Shown here: one piece after another, positions 1 through 6,200 of the stretch | Numbering within the stretch: the first letter of the stretch is position 1 | How the letters are laid out: every line of letters begins with the position of its first letter | NCBI GenBank assembly: GCA_964648365.1 | Contig: CAZYLK010000206.1 | Coordinates: 1-9,934 of the forward strand | DNA: 9,934 bases | Direction of reading: 5' to 3' | Origin: SURF-32 sp964648365 | Lineage (GTDB): Bacteria > Planctomycetota > Phycisphaerae > UBA1845 | The notes under the pieces: generated by a model | What the model saw: only the letters and a program-made list of their open reading frames with translations | Told to the model about the DNA's origin: nothing | Databases searched by the model: none | Translations under genes and position numbers: made by a program

Positions 1-798
1 CTCGCCCGCCTCGGCGACGTCGACGGCGACGTATGCGACCGCAACGGCTGCGCCCGCGGCGAGTACTTCATGAACTTCAACGTGGCCTTCCAGAACGCCC
101 AGAGCCCCGACCCGGTGTTCCAGCTTCAGGACATGTTCGACGCCTGGAGGGCCGACCTGCTGGGCCGGGCGGACGCGGTGCAGTCCCGCGTGTCGATCGA
201 CGAGAAGAACGGCGCCTTCGAGATGACCATCGAACTGTTCGACTGGCAGGGCGCGCCCCTGGGTCGCAGCGCGAACGACGTGACTGTCGAGCACGCGCCC
301 GGCAGCGCGGAGGGCGTCGACATCGGCGAAGTGGTGGACAACGGCGACGGCACCTATGTCGTCACGCTGACGCCCAACGAGCGCATCGGCATCGACCGCT
401 TCTGGGTATCCGTCGACGACGGCGGCGACCGGCCGATCGTGCTGTCGCCGCTGCCCGAACTTGCCGCGGATGCCTGCGACGTGCGCGTCAGACGGGTCAA
501 GGCGAAGAGCACCGGCGTGCGGCTCCGCGTGGCGGCGCGGCTCGTGGACGGCGGCGGCGACCCGGTGGCCGATCACGAGGTGCTGGCGAAGATCGGCCGG
601 CGCAACAACGGCCCGCGGCTGGAGTCGCTCGGCGTCACCAATTCCCGCGGCCGCGTGCGGGTGGCGCTGGACGAGTTCAACGACCACTACCAGGCGCACG
701 TCATCGGCATCCTTCCGCCCGACCCGCCCGGCGGGCAATGCCTCGACCCCGATCGGCGCAAGCAGCGGTTGCACAGCAGTATCGTGAAAGTGCCGTGA
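1..798 (+). CDS. C-terminal part of a probable secreted protein with two Ig-like beta domains (5' end outside window)
   Basis: The frame is open from base 1 to the TGA at 796-798, so this is a 265-residue C-terminal fragment. An internal ATG at 70 exists, but the reading frame runs in from the left with coding character (a DVDGD stretch, then paired cysteines in VCDRNGC), so I treat the gene as truncated by the window. About residues 60-140 form a beta-rich domain with the NGDGTYVVTLTP signature seen in filamin- or invasin-type Ig folds. About residues 160-235 form a second one (RLRVAARLVDGGGDPVADHE, then TNSRGRVRVAL), typical of Ig-like or carboxypeptidase-regulatory-like modules in bacterial surface proteins. 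The tail is short and basic, with no sorting signal that I recognise. The family and the N-terminal enzymatic or adhesive part cannot be named. An extracellular or periplasmic location is inferred from the Ig-like repeats and cysteines only. Confidence 0.72.
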   Translation, partial: LARLGDVDGDVCDRNGCARGEYFMNFNVAFQNAQSPDPVFQLQDMFDAWRADLLGRADAVQSRVSIDEKNGAFEMTIELFDWQGAPLGRSANDVTVEHAPGSAEGVDIGEVVDNGDGTYVVTLTPNERIGIDRFWVSVDDGGDRPIVLSPLPELAADACDVRVRRVKAKSTGVRLRVAARLVDGGGDPVADHEVLAKIGRRNNGPRLESLGVTNSRGRVRVALDEFNDHYQAHVIGILPPDPPGGQCLDPDRRKQRLHSSIVKVP

Positions 799-1018
799 TC
801 GGGTCGATCGCCCCGGCCGTGCGGGAAGCCTGACCCACCGCTGACCCTGGTTGGATCGGAGCGAAGGCGGACCCTGCCAACCTGCGTCGCGCGACGCTCG
901 CCCCGCGGTCGTCCCGCCGAGCATCCGATCCGGGGATCGTGTGTATCGTCGGGGTTTCGCCGACCCACTCTGGATCGGCCGGCAGGCTTTCGGCAGGGCC
1001 GATAACACCCCTGCCGCC

Positions 1019-1041
1019 ATCGCCCGCCGCGTGCGGGCGAT
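1019..1041. other. Perfect 9-bp hairpin, intergenic
   Basis: ATCGCCCGC pairs exactly with GCGGGCGAT around a five-base loop (CGCGT). It lies 220 bases after the end of the first gene and about 75 bases before the proposed lipoprotein promoter. There is no T-run on either side, so it is not a classical intrinsic terminator. It could still stop or stabilise the upstream transcript. Confidence 0.5.
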
Positions 1042-1114
1042 CCCGTTCCGCTACAGCGGTCGGCTGGAGCACGGCCGCAAAGCCCCTCAGCGCGCGAAAC
1101 CCGCGAAGAAAGAG

Positions 1115-1143
1115 GTGAAATCGCGCCGCTCGCGCGATACAAT
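1115..1143 (+). promoter_or_regulatory. Candidate sigma-70-type promoter for the lipoprotein gene
   Basis: GTGAAA at 1115-1120 (4 of 6 to TTGACA) is separated by 17 bases from TACAAT at 1138-1143 (5 of 6 to TATAAT). This would place the transcript start near 1150 and leave a leader of about 55 bases before the ATG at 1205. It is an AT-richer spot in a GC-rich gap. The match is by eye only. Confidence 0.4.
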
Positions 1144-1204
1144 CGCTGACGGGGAATGCCCGGCCGGGGGGATGGGTCGTCAAATCAGGCGTCGGAGCGA
1201 GGCG

Positions 1205-2266
1205 ATGAGTGTCTATCGGGATGGGTGGTTCAGGTTTATCTGCGCGGCGGGCGTGGCGATGGTCGTCCCCGGGCTGATCGCCGGGTGCGGCGCGGCTTAT
1301 ACGCCGCCGGCAGTGCTCAGCGGTCCCGGCGAGGTGCCGTCGCTGCGCGACGACGTGGCCGAGGAGACCCTCGACGAGGGAACGCCGAACGACGGACCGT
1401 CCGCGCAACAGGTCAACGATCAGGACATCATCATCGCCCACGACAAGGAGCGGATCGCGTTCTTCGGGCTGTTTGAGACCCGCCGGCTCGGCCGTGCGGG
1501 GTTCACGCTGTTTGACAACACGCTCCAGTGGGTCACGGATCTGCGCCCCCCACGCGAGACGCGGGTCTTTCTGGCGACGTATGACGGAACGCTGCGCGAG
1601 GATCCGCCGCAGGAGGCAAACGGTCTTGCGGTCATCAATCACCTGGTGGACGAACTCCGGTACCAACGGCAGAACATCCGTGTCGGCGACCGCTTTTCGA
1701 TCGCTGAGGCCGATTTCCGTGACGTTGACGTCGTCATCTACGCCTGGATCGAGCCGATCGACGCCACCAACGTCGTGCGGCAGAAGAAGCCCTACCTGAC
1801 GTTCTCCGCCGGCCAGTCGGACGAGCTTGGCATCGGCAACGGAGAAGAGACGTCGCGCGTCACGCAGAATATCATCCACATCTACAACAACGGCCACCCC
1901 ATCACGCAGGGTTTTCAGATCGGTCCGTTTTCCCTCGGCGCGCCGGAAACCATCCTGACCACCGACCATTCGGGCGAGGGCGTCGTACTCATGACCGTCG
2001 AGGACGACTCGATCGGCTGCGACGAGATCAGGAAGTTCAAGAACAAGTGCAACCGCCGTCAGAAGATCAAGATGAAGGTCAAAATGCAGCGCGGCTCCAC
2101 CGCCTCAGGCTCGCAGATATGCATCAAGGTGGATGAGGACTGCTACATCTGGATCGACGTCGTCGGCACCACGGCCACCGCTACGAAGGAAAGCGAAGAG
2201 GGCGTCCACCCGATCGTCATGGGCATCCCGAACTGCGGGCTGCGCGACGAGGTGGAATGCCGCTGA
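1205..2266 (+). CDS. Lipoprotein with a ThuA/amidotransferase-like domain and a basic Cys-containing C-terminal module
   Basis: This 353-residue protein is probably exported and lipid-anchored. Residues 1-28 are a short basic start, a hydrophobic core and a lipobox LIAGC with Cys28 as the lipidated residue. The ATG at 1205 is chosen because it sits directly before this signal and has GGAG at 1194-1197, seven bases upstream. Residues 30-75 are a Pro/Asp/Glu-rich linker. Residues 100-260 show the pattern of a Rossmann-like glutamine-amidotransferase/ThuA fold: FDNTLQWVTD, VFLATYDGTL, a DVDVVIYAW strand, a KKPYLTFSAG strand and GHPITQGF near the end. I see no catalytic Cys-His pair, so a structural or binding role seems more likely than catalysis. 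Residues 270-345 are a lysine-rich beta module (KIKMKVKM, IWIDVVGT) with five cysteines (272, 282, 306, 313, 344) that may form disulfides. The fold assignments are pattern recognition, not a search. The gene faces the SPFH operon convergently. Confidence 0.75.
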   Translation: MSVYRDGWFRFICAAGVAMVVPGLIAGCGAAYTPPAVLSGPGEVPSLRDDVAEETLDEGTPNDGPSAQQVNDQDIIIAHDKERIAFFGLFETRRLGRAGFTLFDNTLQWVTDLRPPRETRVFLATYDGTLREDPPQEANGLAVINHLVDELRYQRQNIRVGDRFSIAEADFRDVDVVIYAWIEPIDATNVVRQKKPYLTFSAGQSDELGIGNGEETSRVTQNIIHIYNNGHPITQGFQIGPFSLGAPETILTTDHSGEGVVLMTVEDDSIGCDEIRKFKNKCNRRQKIKMKVKMQRGSTASGSQICIKVDEDCYIWIDVVGTTATATKESEEGVHPIVMGIPNCGLRDEVECR

Positions 2267-2289
2267 GACGTGCGACGCACCTCCCGAGC

Positions 2290-2307
2290 CCCGGCATTCA
2301 TGCCGGG
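2290..2307. terminator. Hairpin after the lipoprotein gene
   Basis: CCCGGCAT and ATGCCGGG are exact inverted repeats around TC. A realistic fold is a six-pair GC stem with a six-base loop, 23 bases beyond the lipoprotein stop codon. No T-run follows, so terminator function is inferred from its position between convergent genes. Confidence 0.45.
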
Positions 2308-2322
2308 AGTGTTGGACTGTGC

Positions 2323-2361
2323 GACGTCCCTGAGTCAAACGTCTCAGGGCAGCGAGACGTC
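2323..2361. terminator. Overlapping hairpins between convergent genes
   Basis: Two exact seven-pair stems share bases: CCCTGAG/CTCAGGG (2328-2349) and ACGTCTC/GAGACGT (2339-2360), so only one can form at a time. GACGT at 2323-2327 can also pair with ACGTC at 2357-2361 to enclose the first stem. A further small palindrome, GTGC...GCAC, lies at 2372-2384, just past the SPFH stop codon. The cluster sits between genes that converge from both strands and probably ends transcription in both directions. No T-tract is present. Confidence 0.45.
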
Positions 2362-2390
2362 ACGCATCAGAGTGCGCCGCGCACCGATGA

Positions 2391-4136
2391 TCACGGCCGC
2401 GCGTCTGCGCTCGATTGCAGCAGCCGCGCCGCCCCCGCTTCCTCCAGCTTGCTGAGGTCCGTCCAGAACGTCCCTTCGCCCGCGAAAAACAGGCGGATCG
2501 ACTCGGGCTGGAAGCTTTCGGCGAAGGTGTAGAGATTGTACGCCGCCGGGCTGCCGAACGCGCCGACGAGCATGCGATAGCCTTCCGCCTCCGCGGATTT
2601 TTTCATCTTCTCCACGTCGGTGCGGGCGCGGCCGAGGATTTCCACGCGCTTCGCGTCCAGTTCGGCCACCTGCTGCTGGATCGTCGCCACCTCCAGGTCC
2701 GCCTGCGCCGCGATCTGAGCCGCATCCTTCTGCGCCTCGGCGTCGATGTCGGCGACCATCACGCGCGTCTGGGCCTGGATGGTTTCGCGCATGATGTCGA
2801 TCTTCTTGCGCTCCTCCTCCAGCTTGGCCCGCACCGCGGCCGCCTCGCGCTGCTTCTCCTTGGTAATCTGGTTCTCGATGGCGATGTAGCTCTGCTGGAT
2901 CGTCCGCTTGAGATCTTCGGTCACTTCGCCCTCGCCCGGCGCGGCGTTCGGTGCGATCACCTCGATCTCGCGCACCAGCGCCAGCAGCACCTCGACGTTC
3001 TTCTGGTTGCAGACGCGCCGCAACTCGGCGGTCAGGTCGCGCTGGAACAGTTCACGCTTCTCGCCCTGGATGAAGTCGCGGGCGGAATACGTCGAGCCGA
3101 TGTTTCGGCAGATCGAGCGAAGCTGCGGTCCGATGATCTTGCTCAGAACCCGGTCGATGTTGCCGAAGTCGTTGATGATCTCCGCCGCATGGCGCGGATG
3201 GATGCCCCAGATGACGGTAACGCCAACGCGGATGGTGTACCCTGTGTCCGACGGGAAGGAGATGCGCAAATGGTCCTCGTCGGCGAACTCAGCCTGTGAG
3301 AACTCGTTGTAGCCGATCTCGACGAGAGTCACCTTCTGGAGCTTCGGATTGATGAAGTAGACGCCGGGCTGCAGTACGTCGCGCAGCACGCCGCGCTCGC
3401 CAGGCCGGGCCAGTGGTTGGGCCAGCCGAATCTGAGGCTCGGCTGCCGGCATTCCTTCCTCATCTGCGTCTGCGTCTGCCTCTGCGCCGTCGGATGCAGG
3501 CGAAGCCTCGTCAAGCGCGGCCGCACCGCCCTCGAGCACGCGATAGCCCTCGGGCGTCTCGCCGAACATGTTGGTCACCACGCCGACGAACCCGGCCGGG
3601 ATAACTGTCGCGGGAAACAGCTCGACCTCGTAAATCTCCGGGTTGATCTTGTAAACGCCCGGCGTAAGCACCTCGCGCCAGATGCCCTGTTGCTTCGAGC
3701 CGCGGTCCACGATGACGCCGGCGCCCTTCGGGCCGACCTTGCGCGTCACCACGCCGATCTGCGGGAACTGGCCGTGGAACGTCAGTTCACGGCTCTCAAG
3801 CTGCTCGATCTGCTGATCGTTCAGCGAGAATTCCCATTGCCACGTCTTGGGATCACCCGCGGGGATCTCGGTGAGCTTGACCAGCTTCCAGTCCCACCAC
3901 AGCGGAACGCGCCAGTGCCGGCCGGGGCCGAGCACCGCTTCCTGAATGCCCTTCTGGCCCGGCTGCGTGGCGATCGTCTCGCCATCGGGCAGGTCGGCGC
4001 CCATCTTGCGCGTCAGCACGGCGCACATGTCCTCCGGCACCGAGATGCGGCAGGTCATCCACGCGATCGCGCCGACGCCGCCGGCGCAGATCAGCAGAAA
4101 TCCGAACATGAAAGGAATCAGTCGGCGCAACATCAT
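2391..4136 (-). CDS. SPFH/Band 7 membrane protein with vault-like repeats (second of a tandem pair)
   Basis: A 581-residue protein of the SPFH (stomatin/prohibitin/flotillin) superfamily, which forms large rings or cages on membranes. Residues 5-27 are one membrane anchor. Three copies of a short beta module follow, ending in a form of 'vLxPGvYxINP': about 34-78 (degenerate, GPGRHWRVP), 126-168 (LTPGVYKINP) and 179-267 (LQPGVYFINP). The third is split by an acidic Ala/Glu/Asp insert at 202-235. Residues 268-400 are the Band 7 domain. Residues 405-520 are a long charged coiled coil rich in Ala, Glu, Gln and Lys, and the tail has hydrophobic and aromatic patches (540-560). The start overlaps the upstream stop as ATGA. 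GGAGG lies three bases before the first ATG and six before the next one, so Met2 (4133) may be the real start. It is clearly paralogous to its neighbour. No NfeD-type partner, usual for flotillin operons, is seen. The cellular role is unknown. Confidence 0.88.
   Translation of the reverse strand: MMLRRLIPFMFGFLLICAGGVGAIAWMTCRISVPEDMCAVLTRKMGADLPDGETIATQPGQKGIQEAVLGPGRHWRVPLWWDWKLVKLTEIPAGDPKTWQWEFSLNDQQIEQLESRELTFHGQFPQIGVVTRKVGPKGAGVIVDRGSKQQGIWREVLTPGVYKINPEIYEVELFPATVIPAGFVGVVTNMFGETPEGYRVLEGGAAALDEASPASDGAEADADADEEGMPAAEPQIRLAQPLARPGERGVLRDVLQPGVYFINPKLQKVTLVEIGYNEFSQAEFADEDHLRISFPSDTGYTIRVGVTVIWGIHPRHAAEIINDFGNIDRVLSKIIGPQLRSICRNIGSTYSARDFIQGEKRELFQRDLTAELRRVCNQKNVEVLLALVREIEVIAPNAAPGEGEVTEDLKRTIQQSYIAIENQITKEKQREAAAVRAKLEEERKKIDIMRETIQAQTRVMVADIDAEAQKDAAQIAAQADLEVATIQQQVAELDAKRVEILGRARTDVEKMKKSAEAEGYRMLVGAFGSPAAYNLYTFAESFQPESIRLFFAGEGTFWTDLSKLEEAGAARLLQSSADARP
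3463..3486. repeat. Four tandem 6-bp units inside the SPFH gene
   Basis: TCTGCG is repeated four times (the third unit ends in C). On the coding strand it gives alternating Ala-Glu/Asp codons within the acidic insert of the third beta module. Units of six bases keep frame if copies are gained or lost. The paralogue next door lacks the insert. Confidence 0.7.
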
Positions 4137-5725
4137 TCACCTCCCCCGGACTGTGCGCCCGCGGCCGGAAACGCCTGGAACTGCTTGAATATCTCCGCGA
4201 ACGGCCCCTCGGTGTTCGAGAGGATCGACGTGATCGACGGGGCGATCTTCCGCAGGAAGAACTGCTGTGCGTAGGTGTGGCCGTCGCCGAACGCCGCCAC
4301 GGCCGCTTTCAGGGGTTCCGCCTCCGCCTCGTATTCGAGCAGGATGACCTTGGCCTCGGCCTGCCCGCGCGAGCGCGTGGCCGCGGCCTCCTTTTCCGCT
4401 GCTTCGAGTCGCAGCTTGGCCACCTCGTGCTCGCGATTGGCCTCCGTCACCGAGACCACCTTGCCCTGCTCGGCCTCCTTGACCACCGTGACGACTTCGC
4501 GCTTCGCGTCGCCGACCGCGGCGTTCTGGGCCTGCATCTCCTTTTGCTCCACCAGCAGCGCCTCCGCCCGGGCCTCCGCCATCTGGTTCGTCGATCGCTC
4601 GATTTCCTGGGCCGCCTGCTCGCGCTGGCTGATCAGCGAGGCGATCTCGGCGGGCGGGTGGATCGCCCGCACCAGGGCATCTTTGATGTCGATGCCTTGC
4701 ACGCGGCAGTCGCGTTGCAATGCCGCCAGCAGCTTGTCCTGAAACGCCTTCCGCGTCTGGCCGCCGATGAACTCGCGGGCGGGCAGCTTCGAGCCCTGGA
4801 TGCGGGCGATGCTGCGGGCGTTGGGCATGATGATCTTGTCGAGAATGTCCTGCTGATCGCCGTAGGCCACGGTCACCTCGGCCACGCGGTCGGGCATGAT
4901 CGCCCAAGTGATGGTCCCTTCCATCGTAATGGTGAAGCTGTCATTGGACGGGAACTGGATCGAGTCCCCGTCGCGCATGTCGTACTTCTGATTGCGCACG
5001 TCCACCGTGTCGATCTTCTTGAGGTACGGGTTCTCATACACCAGCCCCGGCGGGAGTGTCTCCTGCTGCACGCCCTTCTCGCCGGGGGCGACGGTGTAGG
5101 TGTTCTTGACCGTCGGATCGTCGCCGGAAAGCAGCGTCACCACGCCGACGTGTCCGGGCGGGATCTCGATAGCGGGGAAGCGCTGCACCTGGTACGCCAG
5201 CGGGTTGATGTTGTAGCGGCCGGGCGTCAGGATCTCCGCTACCGGTCCGCGCTCGTCAGCCGCCGTCGCCACCGTCTTGGGGAAGGGCAGCGGCTTGCCG
5301 AAGCGGCGGATCTTCACGCCGATTTCGCTCTGCTCGATGAACGTCGCCTTGGCGACGATGCGCTGGTAGAAGTAGGGGTTGTAGAAATACCGCCCGGCCA
5401 GCAGCACTTCGTAGCGGATGCCCTTGGTGCCCTGCCGGACCGCCTCCTCCGTCGCGCCGGTCTGGGCGGCGATGGCCCGGACCAGTTCCGGATAGAGCAC
5501 GACCTGCGTCTGCAAGTCATCGTCGGCCAGGCTCGCCGGGATATCGCGGCCGGTCTTGTTGACGAGAATCAGCATCTCGTCGGTGCCGACCTCGACGCGG
5601 GCGATAAACCAGTAATAGAAGCCCACCGCCGCCAGCAGCACGGCCGCGGCGCCGAAGGCTGACGCGACGCGACGCGCGGAGCCCCCCGTCAACTCGTCAC
5701 CTGTCTGCCGATCGCTGTTGAACAT
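4133..5725 (-). CDS. SPFH/Band 7 membrane protein with vault-like repeats (first of a tandem pair)
   Basis: A 530-residue SPFH protein with the same plan as the next gene. Residues 21-42 are one membrane anchor preceded by a polar, basic N-terminus. The three beta modules are at about 45-125 (LLAGRYFYNP), 133-178 (LTPGRYNINP) and 187-240 (IPPGHVGVVT, then LPPGLVYENP). The Band 7 domain is at about 241-370. A coiled coil at 365-470 is rich in Ala, Glu and Arg, and is followed by a conserved-looking AAFGDGHTYAQQFFLRKIAP segment and a Gly-rich end. I prefer the ATG at 5725 because GGAGAG lies six bases before it (5732-5737). An in-frame GTG at 5743 and an ATG at 5731 are alternatives, but the ribosome site would then be inside the gene or too close. 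The stop overlaps the downstream start by ATGA, so the two proteins are probably made in coupled amounts and assemble together. A flotillin-like scaffold or a vault-like shell is an inference from the repeats. Confidence 0.88.
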   Translation of the reverse strand: MFNSDRQTGDELTGGSARRVASAFGAAAVLLAAVGFYYWFIARVEVGTDEMLILVNKTGRDIPASLADDDLQTQVVLYPELVRAIAAQTGATEEAVRQGTKGIRYEVLLAGRYFYNPYFYQRIVAKATFIEQSEIGVKIRRFGKPLPFPKTVATAADERGPVAEILTPGRYNINPLAYQVQRFPAIEIPPGHVGVVTLLSGDDPTVKNTYTVAPGEKGVQQETLPPGLVYENPYLKKIDTVDVRNQKYDMRDGDSIQFPSNDSFTITMEGTITWAIMPDRVAEVTVAYGDQQDILDKIIMPNARSIARIQGSKLPAREFIGGQTRKAFQDKLLAALQRDCRVQGIDIKDALVRAIHPPAEIASLISQREQAAQEIERSTNQMAEARAEALLVEQKEMQAQNAAVGDAKREVVTVVKEAEQGKVVSVTEANREHEVAKLRLEAAEKEAAATRSRGQAEAKVILLEYEAEAEPLKAAVAAFGDGHTYAQQFFLRKIAPSITSILSNTEGPFAEIFKQFQAFPAAGAQSGGGE

Positions 5726-5830
5726 GACCATCTCTCCGTTCACGAACCGTGCGACGTTTTCCGTCCGGCGTTCCCTGCGCTCCGCGGGAGCAGTCTGATG
5801 CGACCATCGATTGCGGCCGCCGCGTCCTTG

Positions 5831-5998
5831 TCAATGGACTTTCCGCCCGCACTGTGGGCAGAAGGTCGCCCCGCGGCGCAACGGCGCGCCGCAGCCGGCG
5901 CACCCGCGCCGTGCGGAAGACCCGGCCATTGCCCGCGTCAGAATGCGGATTCCGACGACGAAGGCTACGGCACACACTGCGGCAATCACCAGCGTCAT
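5831..5998 (-). CDS. Small membrane-anchored zinc-ribbon protein
   Basis: A 55-residue protein with one N-terminal membrane helix (about residues 2-20, TLVIAAVCAVAFVVGI) and a C-terminal zinc ribbon made of two CxxC knuckles, CAGC and CPQC, 12 residues apart. This short ribbon form is typical of accessory proteins that bind zinc for structure. The start is uncertain. The ATG at 5998 puts the membrane helix at the very N-terminus but has only weak purine-rich sequence upstream. A TTG at 6076 would add 26 Ala/Arg/Gly-rich residues and has GAGGG directly before it. It lies 105 bases before the first SPFH gene on the same strand with no terminator between, so I place it at the head of that operon. 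A role in assembly or recruitment for the SPFH proteins is inferred from position only. Confidence 0.65.
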   Translation of the reverse strand: MTLVIAAVCAVAFVVGIRILTRAMAGSSARRGCAGCGAPLRRGATFCPQCGRKVH

Positions 5999-6121
5999 GA
6001 ACCCACCGAAGCCTCTTCTCGCGGGCGCCGCCGCACGCGCAGACGCCCTGCCGACGTGCCGCCCCGCGCCGGGCAACCCTCATCCCGGGATGGCGGGAAG
6101 GCCCGCGTCGAATCCTTCAGG

Positions 6122-6176
6122 AGTATAACCTGCACGGCAGAATACGGCAGGTATAAAGGGAAACCGTCTTTTGGAA
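6122..6176 (-). promoter_or_regulatory. AT-rich promoter-like island upstream of the zinc-ribbon/SPFH operon
   Basis: In a GC-rich background this stretch stands out. On the - strand it carries TATACT (6127-6122, 5 of 6 to the -10 consensus) and a second TATA-like box in CTTTATACC (about 6158-6150). No good -35 element is found for either: CTGCCG, 17 bases upstream of TATACT, matches 3 of 6. CTGCCGT occurs twice just upstream of TATACT (6150-6144 and 6139-6133), suggesting an activator or operator site. The island lies between the PPK2 stop and the zinc-ribbon gene, where an operon promoter is expected. Confidence 0.4.
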
Positions 6177-6200
6177 CGCCCCGCCGGCACGGCCGCACGC

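Larger units (their letters stand above)
799..1204. other. Non-coding gap between the Ig-domain gene and the lipoprotein gene
   Basis: This 406-base stretch has no convincing gene. The frame of the downstream lipoprotein is open back to 851, but that part is Arg/Pro-rich, lacks a good ribosome site and would bury the signal peptide. The region holds a near-palindrome at 926-939, a short inverted repeat at 948-964, a perfect nine-pair hairpin at 1019-1041 and a promoter-like pair at 1115-1143. CTGACCC recurs at 830-836 and 841-847, and GACCCTG at 843-849 and 870-876. Read on the - strand, the left half resembles the degenerate extragenic repeats I recall from planctomycete genomes, but I cannot verify that here. 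Confidence 0.5.

Noticed and set aside
851..1204. In-frame upstream extension of the lipoprotein
   Set aside because: It would place about 118 Arg/Pro-rich residues before a clear lipoprotein signal peptide, and the ATG at 1205 has its own ribosome site.
701..1969. Long - strand open frame opposite the lipoprotein gene
   Set aside because: It is a shadow of the + strand gene and non-coding gap, Arg/Asp-rich, with no domain signature. The + frame has a signal peptide, lipobox and ribosome site.
2415..3299. + strand open frame opposite the second SPFH gene
   Set aside because: Leu/Arg/His-rich antisense shadow typical of GC-rich DNA. The - strand frame carries clear Band 7 and coiled-coil features.
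4277..5662. 461-codon + strand open frame opposite the first SPFH gene
   Set aside because: Composition (His, Arg, Leu, Asp) is that of an antisense shadow, and the - strand protein is a clear family member.
5806..5834. Perfect TTGACA on the - strand at 5834-5829 as an internal promoter for the SPFH pair
   Set aside because: No acceptable -10 box lies 16 to 18 bases downstream (best 2 of 6), and the hexamer overlaps the stop codon of the zinc-ribbon gene.
4133..5998. Classical flotillin/NfeD operon
   Set aside because: No NfeD-like protein (multi-TM plus OB-fold domain) is encoded beside the SPFH genes. The only small neighbour is a zinc-ribbon protein.
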